From Alphaproteobacteria bacterium (lineage in GTDB: Bacteria > Pseudomonadota > Alphaproteobacteria > Rhizobiales > Rhizobiaceae), in contig JAHJHT010000002.1 of the NCBI GenBank assembly GCA_018823835.1, positions 434,001 through 498,000 of the forward strand: a stretch of 64,000 nt of DNA. The letters run 5' to 3'. The translations under genes were made by a program, and so were the position numbers. The notes under the pieces were generated by a model that was not told the DNA's origin, ran no database searches, and saw only the letters and a program-made list of their open reading frames with translations. Below, in pieces: positions 54,817 through 64,000 of the stretch. How positions within the stretch are numbered: the first letter of the stretch is position 1; each line of letters begins with the position of its first letter.

Positions 54817-56127
54817 ATGAAACTGAACACGCTCATATTGGGTCTGTGCTCCGCGAGCCTGCTCGCTGTCGCCGCGCACGCCGAATCGATCACCATCGCC
54901 ACCGTCAACAATGGCGACATGATCCGCATGCAGAAGCTGACGGACGACTTCACGTCGAAAAACCCCGGCATCGAACTCAACTGGGTCACGCTTGAGGAAA
55001 ACGTCCTGCGCGAACGCGTCACCACCGACATCGCCACCAAGGGCGGCCAGTACGACGTGATGACCATCGGTACCTATGAAGTGCCGATCTGGGCGAAGCA
55101 GAACTGGCTGCTGCCGCTCGACAATCTCGGCGCCGACTACGACGCTGGCGACATCATCCCGGCGATCGCCGGCGGCCTGTCGGTTGACGGCAAGCTCTAT
55201 GCCGCCCCCTTCTACGGCGAAAGCTCCTTCATCATGTACCGCAAGGACCTGATGGAGAAGGCAGGGCTCACCATGCCCGACGCGCCGACCTGGGAGTTCG
55301 TCGCTGACGCAGCGCGCAAGATGACCGACCGCGACAACGACATCAACGGCATCTGCCTGCGCGGCAAGGCCGGCTGGGGCGAGAACATGGCCTTCCTGAC
55401 GGCCACGTCCAATTCCTTCGGCGCTCGCTGGTTCGACGAGAACTGGAAGCCGCAGTTCGAGCAGCCCGAGTGGAAGAACACGCTGCAGTTCTATGTCGAC
55501 CTGATGAACGACGCCGGTCCGGCCGGTGCTTCCTCGAACGGCTTCAACGAGAACCTGGCGCTGTTCCAGCAGGGCAAGTGCGGCATGTGGATCGACGCCA
55601 CCGTGGCGGCCTCGTTCGTGTCGAACCCGAAGGACTCCACCGTCGCCGACAAGGTGAGCTACGCCCTGGCGCCCGACACGGGTCTCGGCAAGCGCGGCAA
55701 CTGGCTGTGGGCGTGGTCGCTCGGCATTCCGGCCGGATCGCAGAAGGCCGATGCGGCGCAGAAGTTCGTTGCTTGGGCAACCAGCAAGGAATACCTGGCC
55801 CTCGTCGCCGAGAAGGAAGGCTGGGCCAACGTACCCCCCGGCACCCGCACCTCGCTCTACGAGAACCCGAAGTACCAGGAGGCAGCGCCCTTCGCCAAGA
55901 TGACGCTCGACTCCATCAACGCGGCTGACCCGACCAAGCCGACCGTCAAGCCGGTTCCCTATGTCGGCGTGCAGTTCGTCGCCATCCCCGAGTTCCAGGG
56001 CCTGGGCACCACCGTTGGCCAGCTCTTCTCGGCGGCCCTTGCCGGCCAGATGTCGGTCGACGATGCGCTAAAGCAGGCGCAGGACGCCGCGACCGCCACC
56101 ATGACCGAAGGCGGCTACATCCAGTAA
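54817..56127 (+). CDS. smoE: Sorbitol/mannitol-type ABC transporter binding protein SmoE
   Basis: The 436-residue periplasmic protein has a signal peptide (cleavage after AAHA) and family-1 sugar-binding features (IATVNNGDMIRMQKL, GTYEVPIWAKQNWL, APFYGESSFIMYRKDLM). It is close to SmoE/MtlE polyol receptors. GGGAGG precedes the ATG. It is the first gene of a seven-gene polyol operon; a stable hairpin follows its stop, fitting high expression relative to the permeases. Confidence 0.9.
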   Translation: MKLNTLILGLCSASLLAVAAHAESITIATVNNGDMIRMQKLTDDFTSKNPGIELNWVTLEENVLRERVTTDIATKGGQYDVMTIGTYEVPIWAKQNWLLPLDNLGADYDAGDIIPAIAGGLSVDGKLYAAPFYGESSFIMYRKDLMEKAGLTMPDAPTWEFVADAARKMTDRDNDINGICLRGKAGWGENMAFLTATSNSFGARWFDENWKPQFEQPEWKNTLQFYVDLMNDAGPAGASSNGFNENLALFQQGKCGMWIDATVAASFVSNPKDSTVADKVSYALAPDTGLGKRGNWLWAWSLGIPAGSQKADAAQKFVAWATSKEYLALVAEKEGWANVPPGTRTSLYENPKYQEAAPFAKMTLDSINAADPTKPTVKPVPYVGVQFVAIPEFQGLGTTVGQLFSAALAGQMSVDDALKQAQDAATATMTEGGYIQ

Positions 56128-56146
56128 GGCAACCTCCCGGTGCCTT

Positions 56147-56172
56147 GGTCGTCCGGCCCCTGCCGGGCGACC
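56147..56172 (+). other. Intercistronic hairpin after smoE
   Basis: An 11-bp stem (one G-T pair, loop CCCT) lies 20 bases after the smoE stop in the 191-base gap to smoF and has no T-run. It probably stabilises the smoE message or partly limits read-through. The rest of the gap shows nothing recognisable. Confidence 0.55.
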
Positions 56173-56318
56173 ACCCTACACGGCCGCGGAAAATGAGCTT
56201 GCCCCTGCGCTAAGGCGCGGCATGCTGCGGGCCGTGAAGAACGCAAGATCTGACCATATCAAGCATGTTCCGTCCGGCTGAGGACTGACTCTGGTGACCG
56301 GACCGGGGAGGGATCGTT

Positions 56319-57191
56319 ATGGCTACTCGACAGACTCAGACACTCGCCCGCTTCATGCTGGCCCCGTCGGTCATCATGCTGCTGGTGTGGATGGTCATCC
56401 CGCTCGGCATCACCCTGTGGTTTTCCTTCCAGCAGTACAATCCGCTCAACCCGATCCGCGACGGCTTCGTCGGCTTCGACAACTATGCGCTGTTCTACGC
56501 GAACCCGGCCTTCCTGCAGTCGATCCTCAACACGCTGATCCTCGTCGGCAGCGTGCTCGCCATCACCGTCATCGGCGGCATCATGCTGGCGCTGCTGCTC
56601 GACCAGCCGATGTGGGGCCAGGGCGTCGTGCGCATCCTGGTCATCTCGCCCTTCTTCGTCATGCCGCCGGTGGCCGCCCTGGTGTGGAAGAACATGATCA
56701 TGCACCCGGGCTACGGCGTCTTTGCCGACATATCCCGCTTCTTTGGGCTGCAACCGATCGACTGGTTCGCACAATATCCGCTGTTTTCCATCATCCTGAT
56801 CGTCGCCTGGCAATGGCTGCCCTTCGCGACGCTGATCCTGCTCACCTCGCTGCAGTCGCTTGATGGCGAGCAGAAGGAAGCCGCCGAGATGGACGGGGCC
56901 GGCTTCGTCAGCCGCTTCATCTATCTGACGCTGCCCCACCTGGCGCGCGGCATCACCGTCGTCATCCTGATCCAGACGATCTTCCTGCTCGCCGTCTATG
57001 CCGAGATCCTGGTCACGACCAATGGCGGCCCGGGCTACGCGTCTACCAACCTGCCCTTCCTCGTTTACCAGAAAGCCTCGCTGGAGTTCAAAATCGGCCA
57101 GGCATCCGCGGGCGGCATCATCGCCGTCATCCTCGCCAACATCGTCGCCATCTTCCTGATGCGCGCCGTCGGCAAGAACCTCGACAAGTAG
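56319..57191 (+). CDS. smoF: Sorbitol/mannitol ABC transporter permease SmoF
   Basis: The 290-residue permease has six membrane helices and the EAA loop (EAAEMDGAGFVSRFIYLTLP). It is the MalF-like half of the channel. GGGAGGG precedes the ATG. smoG follows 17 bases later. Confidence 0.92.
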   Translation: MATRQTQTLARFMLAPSVIMLLVWMVIPLGITLWFSFQQYNPLNPIRDGFVGFDNYALFYANPAFLQSILNTLILVGSVLAITVIGGIMLALLLDQPMWGQGVVRILVISPFFVMPPVAALVWKNMIMHPGYGVFADISRFFGLQPIDWFAQYPLFSIILIVAWQWLPFATLILLTSLQSLDGEQKEAAEMDGAGFVSRFIYLTLPHLARGITVVILIQTIFLLAVYAEILVTTNGGPGYASTNLPFLVYQKASLEFKIGQASAGGIIAVILANIVAIFLMRAVGKNLDK

Positions 57192-57208
57192 GACGGAGGA
57201 GAAAAACC

Positions 57209-58033
57209 ATGGCCCGCGCAGTCAGCAATCAGCACAAGACCATCGTCACGGCAGCCGCCTGGATCGTCGCATTCCTGATCTTCTTCCCGATCCTCTACAC
57301 CATCATCACCTCGTTCAAATCCGAGACCGAGGCGATCGCCGGCTTCAACCTCATCCCGTCGGGCACGATGGAGAGCTACGAGGAGGTGCAGAGCCAGTAC
57401 AACTACTTCAAGCCGTTCATGAACTCGGTGATCCTGGCACTCGGCTCGACGCTCCTGGCGCTTCTCATCGCAGTGCCCGCAGCCTGGTCGATGGCCTTTT
57501 CGCCGACGCGCCGGACCAAGGACATCCTGATGTGGATGCTGTCGACCAAGATGATGCCGGCAGTCGCCGTGCTCTTCCCGATGTACCTGATCTTCCGCGA
57601 CCTTGGCCTGCTCGACTCGCGCCTCGGCCTCACCGTCATGCTGACCATGATCAACCTGCCGATCGTGGTGTGGATGCTCTACACCTATTTCCGCGAGATC
57701 CCGGGCGAGATTCTGGAAGCCGCCCGCATGGACGGCGCCTCGCTGTGGAACGAGATCATCCACGTGCTGACGCCGATGGCGGTGCCCGGCATCGCCTCGA
57801 CCATGCTTCTCAACATCATCCTGGCCTGGAACGAGGCCTTCTGGACGATCCGCCTGACGGCCATCGACGCCGCGCCGCTGACCGCCTTCATCAGTTCGTT
57901 CTCGAGCCCGCAGGGCCTGTTCTGGGCCAAGCTGTCGGCCGCCTCGACGCTCGCCATCGCACCGATCCTCATCATGGGCTGGTTCAGCCAGAAGCAGCTG
58001 GTGCGCGGCCTGACATTCGGTGCCGTCAAGTGA
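57209..58033 (+). CDS. smoG: Sorbitol/mannitol ABC transporter permease SmoG
   Basis: The 274-residue MalG-like permease has six helices and the EAA loop ([20 protein letters not shown]). GGAGGA precedes the ATG. It pairs with SmoF. Its C-terminus ([13 protein letters not shown]) is typical of the family. smoK follows after 52 bases. Confidence 0.93.
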   Translation: MARAVSNQHKTIVTAAAWIVAFLIFFPILYTIITSFKSETEAIAGFNLIPSGTMESYEEVQSQYNYFKPFMNSVILALGSTLLALLIAVPAAWSMAFSPTRRTKDILMWMLSTKMMPAVAVLFPMYLIFRDLGLLDSRLGLTVMLTMINLPIVVWMLYTYFREIPGEILEAARMDGASLWNEIIHVLTPMAVPGIASTMLLNIILAWNEAFWTIRLTAIDAAPLTAFISSFSSPQGLFWAKLSAASTLAIAPILIMGWFSQKQLVRGLTFGAVK

Positions 58034-58085
58034 CGCGCCGGCCTTTCGATCGACACTGGACCTACGTCCCCCGGGGGAGGAAATA

Positions 58086-59081
<996 letters not shown>

Positions 59082-59095
59082 TTGGAAGACCTGTC

Positions 59096-60574
59096 ATGCC
59101 CGTAACCCTGTCGCTCAAGACGCTCACCAACCTGCCCGAAACCGTCGGCAGGCCCGGCTACAGCCGCGATGCGCTGAGGCCGGGGATCGTGCATTTCGGC
59201 GTCGGCAATTTCCACCGCTCGCACCAGGCCGTCTATCTCGACGACCTGTTCAACACCGGCGAAGGGCATGACTGGGCACTGGTCGGCGCCGGAGTTTTCG
59301 ACGGCGAAAAGGTCGGCCGCGCCAGCCTCGAGGCGCAGGACTGGCTGACCACCGTGGTCGAGCAGGATGCCGGCCACAGGCAGGCGCGCGTCACCGGCGT
59401 GATGATCGACTTCCTGACGCCCGGCGACACGCAGGCCATCATCGACCAGCTCGCCGATCCCCGGATCCGCATCGTCTCGATGACCATCACCGAGGGCGGC
59501 TATTTCATCGACCCGGCGTCGGGAAAATTCAACCCGACGCATCCCGACATCGTCGCCGACGCGCATAATATGTCGGCGCCCAGGACCGTGTTCGGGCTGA
59601 TCCTCGCCGGGCTGATGCGTCGGCGCGACGAGGAAGGCGTGCCCTTCACGGTGATGTCCTGCGACAACATTCCCCATAACGGCCATGTCGCAGCCGACGC
59701 CGTCATCGGGCTCGCCCGCCTGGTCGACGAGGACCTCGCCACCTGGGTTTCGGAGCACGTTGCCTTTCCGAACGGCATGGTCGACCGCATCACGCCCGCC
59801 ACCAGCGAGCGCGAGCGCCAGATCCTCGAGCGCGAATTCGGCGTCAGGGACAACTGGCCGGTATTCTGCGAGCCTTTCAAGCAATGGGTGCTGGAGGACC
59901 GCTTCACCGACGGGCGGCCGGCGCTGGAAAAGGTCGGCGTCCAGTTCGTCACGGACGTCGCGCCCTTCGAGCTGATGAAGATCCGCATTCTCAACGGCGG
60001 CCACGCGGTGATCGCCTATCCGGCCGGCCTGATGGATATCCACTTCGTGCACGAGGCGATGGAAGAGCCGCTGGTGCGCGGCTTCCTGCAGAAGATCGAG
60101 GAAGACGAGATCATTCCGACGGTGCCGCCGGTGCCGGGCGTCGTGCTCGCCGACTACGCTGCCGAGGTCGTCGGCCGCTTCTCCAACCCGACGATCGGCG
60201 ACACGGTCAGGCGGCTCTGCCTCGACGGCTCCAACCGGCAGCCGAAATTCATCATCCCGACCATCGCCGACCGACTAAAGGCCGGCAAGGGCATCGACGG
60301 CCTGGCGCTCGAATCCGCACTCTGGTGCCGTTACTGCTTCGGCACTACCGATTCCGGCGCCGTCATCGAGGCGAACGATCCCAACTGGGAGCGCATGCAG
60401 GCGATGGCCAGTGCTGCCCGCACCGACCCCGGCGCCTGGCTCGCCATGGCCGACATCTACGGCGACGTCGGCAAGTCGCGCGTCTTTGCCGATGCCTTCG
60501 CCCGCCACCTCGCCGCGCTCTGGGCCAACGGCGCACGCGCCACGCTCCAGGCCTATCTCAACGGCACTGCCTGA
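59096..60574 (+). CDS. mtlK: Mannitol 2-dehydrogenase family protein MtlK
   Basis: The 492-residue long-chain polyol dehydrogenase has the N-terminal NAD-binding region (FGVGNFHRSHQAVYLDDL, about residues 33-50) and the catalytic K-x-R-x-L-N-x-x-H segment (KIRILNGGH). It oxidises D-mannitol to D-fructose and, in many family members, D-arabitol to D-xylulose, using NAD+. It starts 14 bases after smoK. The sorbitol dehydrogenase SmoS common in such operons is absent. Confidence 0.93.
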   Translation: MPVTLSLKTLTNLPETVGRPGYSRDALRPGIVHFGVGNFHRSHQAVYLDDLFNTGEGHDWALVGAGVFDGEKVGRASLEAQDWLTTVVEQDAGHRQARVTGVMIDFLTPGDTQAIIDQLADPRIRIVSMTITEGGYFIDPASGKFNPTHPDIVADAHNMSAPRTVFGLILAGLMRRRDEEGVPFTVMSCDNIPHNGHVAADAVIGLARLVDEDLATWVSEHVAFPNGMVDRITPATSERERQILEREFGVRDNWPVFCEPFKQWVLEDRFTDGRPALEKVGVQFVTDVAPFELMKIRILNGGHAVIAYPAGLMDIHFVHEAMEEPLVRGFLQKIEEDEIIPTVPPVPGVVLADYAAEVVGRFSNPTIGDTVRRLCLDGSNRQPKFIIPTIADRLKAGKGIDGLALESALWCRYCFGTTDSGAVIEANDPNWERMQAMASAARTDPGAWLAMADIYGDVGKSRVFADAFARHLAALWANGARATLQAYLNGTA

Positions 60575-60585
60575 GGCTGGTCCGC

Positions 60586-61263
60586 TTGTCAGTGCAGCAA
60601 CCTCCTCGCCTCGTCATCTTCGACTGCGACGGCGTGCTGGTCGACAGCGAGCCGATCTCGATTGCCGTTCTGCTCGACATGATCGGCCGGGCCGGCGGCA
60701 GCGTCAGCGAGGAAGAGGCCTACCGCCATTTCCTCGGCCGCAGCATGGCGACCGTGCGCGAAGTGCTGCGTGACGAGTTCGCCCTGGAGCTCACCGACCC
60801 GCAGCTCGGCGAGATGCGGACCGAACTGATGCGCCGCTTCCGCAGCCAGCTGAGGCCGGTCGAGGGCATTGCCGAAACGCTGGCGCGGCTGAGCGTCGCG
60901 AGCTGCGTCGCCTCCTCGGGAAGCCTGGACCGCATCAGGCTTTCACTTGGCATCACGGGACTGCTGGAAATGCTCGAGCCGCGTCTGTACAGTGCAGGCA
61001 TGGTGAGGAGAGGCAAACCGGCCCCGGATCTGTTTTTGCACGCGGCGCGCGCCATGAACGTGGCCGCCGGCGACTGTCTCGTCATCGAGGACAGCCCGGC
61101 CGGCATCGATGCCGCGCACAGCGCCGGAATGCGCGTTTTCGCCTTCACCGGCGCCTCGCATGCCGGACATGCCGCGCTCGTGGCGGAACTCGCCAAGCGG
61201 CGTCCCGACCGCACCTTCGACGATATGCGGCAGCTGCCGGAAATGCTCGCAGGCCTGAGGTGA
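60586..61263 (+). CDS. HAD-superfamily phosphatase in the polyol operon
   Basis: The 225-residue protein has HAD motifs DCDGVLVDSE (about residues 12-21), ASSGS (about 105), Lys in RRGKPAPD (about 141) and EDSPAGIDAA (about 162). It probably dephosphorylates a sugar or polyol phosphate. The start is uncertain: TTG at 60586 or GTG at 60592, both 11-17 bases after mtlK. Its stop overlaps the kinase start (GTGA). Confidence 0.87.
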   Translation: MSVQQPPRLVIFDCDGVLVDSEPISIAVLLDMIGRAGGSVSEEEAYRHFLGRSMATVREVLRDEFALELTDPQLGEMRTELMRRFRSQLRPVEGIAETLARLSVASCVASSGSLDRIRLSLGITGLLEMLEPRLYSAGMVRRGKPAPDLFLHAARAMNVAAGDCLVIEDSPAGIDAAHSAGMRVFAFTGASHAGHAALVAELAKRRPDRTFDDMRQLPEMLAGLR

Positions 61264-62846
61264 CGGCGGTGCATGTCTGCGCCGTAGACGTCGGCACGGG
61301 CAGTGCGCGCGCCGGCATCGTCGACCGCACCGGCCGCATGCTCGGGCGGGCCGAGCACCCGATCGCCATGAACCGCCCCAAGCCAGACCATGCCGAACAC
61401 GATTCGGAGGATATCTGGGCCGCCGTCTGTCATGCTGTCAGGTCGGCACTGGAGAATTCCGGCGTTCCAGCCGAGAGCGTTGCCGGCATCAGCTTCGACG
61501 CCACCTGCTCGCTCGTCGTGCGCAATGTCGATGGCGGTCAGGTCAGTGTCTCGACCACCGGCGAGAAGCGCTGGGACACGATCGTCTGGCTCGACCACCG
61601 GGCACTCGCCGAGGCAGACGAATGCACCGCCAGCGGCCACCGTGTGCTCGACTATCTCGGCGGCGTCATGTCGCCGGAAATGGCGACGCCCAAGCTGATG
61701 TGGCTGAAGCGGCATCTGCCCGCGAGCTGGAACGAAGCCGGCTATCTTTTCGACCTGACCGACTTCTTGACCTGCCGCGCCTCAGGCTCCATCGAGCGCT
61801 CGCAATGCACGCTCACCTGCAAATGGACCTATCTTGCGCATGAAAAGCCAGGTTGGCAGCAGGACTTCTTCGCCAAAGTTCGCCTCGAGGACATGCTGGA
61901 GCGCGGGCAGCTGCCGGGCCGCGCCAAGCCGGTCGGCTTCGACCTCGGGCCGCTCACCGCCCAGTCAGCGCGCGACCTCGGCCTCACCGAAAGCTGCCGC
62001 GTCGCGACGGGCGTCATCGACGCCTATGCCGGCGCGCTCGGCGTGCTCGGCGGTTTCGCCAGGGATCCGGAAGGGCTCGAGCATCACCTCGCGCTGATTG
62101 CCGGCACGTCGAGCTGCGTCATGGCAATGTCGTCGGAGTCGCGCTCCTTCCCTGGCGGATGGGGCCCCTATTTCGGCGCCGCGCTGCCCGGCATATGGAT
62201 CAGCGAGGGAGGCCAGTCGGTCACCGGCGCGCTGCTCGACCACATCGTCCGGCTGCACGGCGCCGGCGGCAACCCGACGCCGGAGCGTCACCGCGCCATC
62301 GTCGAGCGCATCATGCAGTTGCGCGAGGAGGAGGGCCTCGACCTCGCCGGCCGCCTGCACGTGCTGCCCGACTTCCACGGCAACCGCTCGCCGCTCGCCG
62401 ACCCGCACGCGCTCGGCGTCATCTCGGGCCTGACGCTAGACGCCTCCTTCGACAGCCTGTGCCGGCTCTACTGGCGCACCTGCGTGTCGATCGCGCTCGG
62501 CATCCGCCACATCCTCGAGACGCTCAACGCCTGCGGTTTCGTCATCGATACGCTGCACGTCACCGGCGGTCACACCAAGAACCCGCTGCTGATGGAACTC
62601 TATGCCGACGCCGTCGGCTGCACCGTCGTCCAGCCCGTCGCCGACGACGCCGTGCTTGCCGGCACCGCCATGGTGGCCGCGACCGGTGCGGGGCTCTATC
62701 CCGACCTGGCCAGCGCCTGCGCGGCCATGCGGCAGCACGGTCGCAAGCGTGCGCCAGACCCGGCGGCATGGCCGCGCTTCGACCGCGATTTCCGCGTCTT
62801 TCTCGAGATGCACAAGCAGCGCCAGAAGCTCGACGCCATCAGGTAG
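61260..62846 (+). CDS. FGGY-family pentulose kinase
   Basis: The 528-residue protein has two actin-like domains: N-terminal AVDVGTGSARAGIVD (about residues 8-22), ISFDATCSLVV and WLDHRA; C-terminal IAGTSSCVM, GIRHILETLNACG and TGGHTKNPLLMELYAD. It matches the ribulokinase-like 5-carbon kinase subfamily better than glycerol or gluconate kinases. With MtlK, it could phosphorylate D-xylulose or D-ribulose made from arabitol or ribitol. GTG start coupled to the HAD gene. Confidence 0.88.
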   Translation: MTAVHVCAVDVGTGSARAGIVDRTGRMLGRAEHPIAMNRPKPDHAEHDSEDIWAAVCHAVRSALENSGVPAESVAGISFDATCSLVVRNVDGGQVSVSTTGEKRWDTIVWLDHRALAEADECTASGHRVLDYLGGVMSPEMATPKLMWLKRHLPASWNEAGYLFDLTDFLTCRASGSIERSQCTLTCKWTYLAHEKPGWQQDFFAKVRLEDMLERGQLPGRAKPVGFDLGPLTAQSARDLGLTESCRVATGVIDAYAGALGVLGGFARDPEGLEHHLALIAGTSSCVMAMSSESRSFPGGWGPYFGAALPGIWISEGGQSVTGALLDHIVRLHGAGGNPTPERHRAIVERIMQLREEEGLDLAGRLHVLPDFHGNRSPLADPHALGVISGLTLDASFDSLCRLYWRTCVSIALGIRHILETLNACGFVIDTLHVTGGHTKNPLLMELYADAVGCTVVQPVADDAVLAGTAMVAATGAGLYPDLASACAAMRQHGRKRAPDPAAWPRFDRDFRVFLEMHKQRQKLDAIR

Positions 62847-62864
62847 CGCCGCGTCTCTCCCGGC

Positions 62865-63752
62865 TCAGGCGACCACGGTCAGCCGGCGTCGCCGCTCGTC
62901 GAGCGAGATGATGACGAGGCCGCTCGCCACGACCAGCAGGATACCGACGATCGCCAGCGTGTTCGGCAGCTCGCGGAACACGACCAGGCCGGAGATCACC
63001 GCCCACACCGTGAAGGAATAGTAGAAGGGCGCGACGACGCCGGCCTGTCCGACGCGGTAGGCCATGAAGATGAAGAAGTGGCCGAACACCAGGAAGAGGC
63101 CGGCACCGAAGAGCAGCAGCAGGTGGCGTGGCCCCGGCACGACCCATTCCTCGAGCAGCAGATGTGCGATGCCGGCGCCCACCATGACGACGACGACTGC
63201 CGAGATGGCGACGATCATGCCCGGCACATGGGCGGCGACCCGCCGGCTCGACAGGTCGCGCGCTGCGGAAAAGAAGGCGTTGGCCAGCCCGAGAATTGCA
63301 TAGACGGAGATGCCCTCGATGGTCGGCTGCGCCACCATCAGCGCGCCGGCAAAGCCGAGCCCGATCAGCGCCATGCGCAGCCCGCCGATACGCTCACGAA
63401 ACAGCACCGACGCGCCAAGCAGGATCAGCAGCGGCGCGATCTGCCCGAGCGCGACAGCGTCGGCGATCTGCATGTTGGCCAGCGCCACCACGTAGGACAT
63501 GATGGCACCCAGCTCGAAGAGATTGCGCAGCAGCACCCGCCGGTCGGCAATATGAGCCAGCTGCCGACCGTAACCGAGCAGCAGCACCAGCGGAAAGCCC
63601 CACAGCGCCGCCGCCACGCCGCGCAAAAACAGGACCTCGTAGGCAGGCAGGCCGACGGTCGCGAGCTTCATCATCGTGTCGTTGATGACGTAGGAGCCGG
63701 TGGCAATGACCATGAAGAGCGGGCCGCGGACGGCGGGCGGGATGAAATTCAT
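62865..63752 (-). CDS. DMT-superfamily transporter (EamA)
   Basis: The 295-residue protein has ten predicted membrane helices in two EamA repeats (about residues 8-140 and 150-285) and a short basic cytoplasmic tail (DERRRRLTVVA). Substrates of such exporters or importers vary and cannot be read here. The ATG at 63752 begins MNFIPPAVRG; an upstream extension of the frame is not membrane-like. It is convergent with the polyol operon (18-base gap). Confidence 0.88.
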   Translation of the reverse strand: MNFIPPAVRGPLFMVIATGSYVINDTMMKLATVGLPAYEVLFLRGVAAALWGFPLVLLLGYGRQLAHIADRRVLLRNLFELGAIMSYVVALANMQIADAVALGQIAPLLILLGASVLFRERIGGLRMALIGLGFAGALMVAQPTIEGISVYAILGLANAFFSAARDLSSRRVAAHVPGMIVAISAVVVVMVGAGIAHLLLEEWVVPGPRHLLLLFGAGLFLVFGHFFIFMAYRVGQAGVVAPFYYSFTVWAVISGLVVFRELPNTLAIVGILLVVASGLVIISLDERRRRLTVVA

Positions 63753-63975
63753 GCGCGCGAAATGACCAGAGCTTTGACGCAAGGGCAATAGTCCACGGCG
63801 GCAGCGCACATGAACGCACGCGCTGCCCGCCATGCGATAGGCGCAGGGCCGTTGCAACCAGAATGCAGGGGACACGGGCCGCGAATTCTGCATAGTCGGC
63901 AGCAGGCGCCGGCGCCGTTTCCGGCTGCCCGGCGCGTCGGCGACGGCATGCCGTGCCCAGGGAGGAGAAACGGAC

Positions 63976-64000
63976 ATGCCCGGGTCCAGCCCGTCCAAGC
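63976..64000 (+). CDS. Start of a new gene, truncated by the window edge
   Basis: An ATG at 63976 follows a strong GGAGGAG ribosome site by seven bases and opens a frame MPGSSPSK that runs off the window. It is divergent from the EamA gene. The 223-base region between them (63753-63975) shows no clear operator. Nothing can be said about the product. Confidence 0.5.

Overview
The window is GC-rich chromosomal DNA from an alphaproteobacterium of the order Hyphomicrobiales, most likely a Phyllobacteriaceae/Rhizobiaceae member such as Mesorhizobium or Aminobacter. This rests on gene content: a rhizobial-type urease cluster, a SmoEFGK/MtlK polyol operon, BetI/ChoX, a NodF/NodE-like acyl carrier protein and ketosynthase pair, FixK/FNR-type boxes and an EcfG-type stress promoter. 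No rRNA, tRNA, CRISPR, insertion sequence or phage gene was seen. Coding density is very high and no gene-free stretch exceeds 300 bases.

Left part (1-20118): a transglutaminase-like protease, a GntR regulator, and a DeoR regulator apparently co-transcribed with a three-gene TRAP importer. Divergent from these is an operon for a glycerol-3-phosphate-dehydrogenase-like flavoprotein with a BFD iron-sulfur domain, a partner FAD oxidoreductase and a glycerol-kinase-like FGGY kinase. Then come a Nudix hydrolase, a three-gene ABC importer of the Fe/sugar-phosphate (Fbp/Afu) type, an inositol-monophosphatase-family enzyme and a PhnD-PhnC-PhnE-PhnE importer. The region looks devoted to uptake and oxidation of polyols and organophosphates.

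Middle-left (19666-28189): a NimA-like flavoprotein and a group III truncated globin, each preceded by an FNR/FixK-like box; a lipoprotein D-Ala-D-Ala carboxypeptidase; a 589-residue membrane/coiled-coil protein of unknown function; a GGDEF protein; a small P-loop kinase; a small basic protein behind an EcfG promoter; a glutathione transferase; and the NodF/NodE-like pair.

Urease region (28402-35925): ureD, ureA, a DUF1272 zinc protein, ureJ, ureB, a reverse-strand secreted protein, an LprI-like protein, ureC, ureE, ureF, a DUF3995 membrane protein and ureG. Extra genes are woven in with start/stop overlaps.

Right part (35922-64000): three class III nucleotide cyclases and a second GGDEF protein. 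One cyclase sits inside a TetR-controlled HlyD/MFS efflux operon; another is fused to an SdhC-like membrane domain and a [2Fe-2S] domain. Also here are a class II aldolase, a HAD phosphatase and SorC regulator followed by an AraC remnant, a BetI-ChoX-hydrolase unit with a perfect BetI-like palindrome, a glycine-rich secreted protein next to a TadG-like protein, the smoEFGK-mtlK-HAD-FGGY polyol operon with a readable promoter/operator, and an EamA transporter. A new plus-strand gene starts at the last bases.
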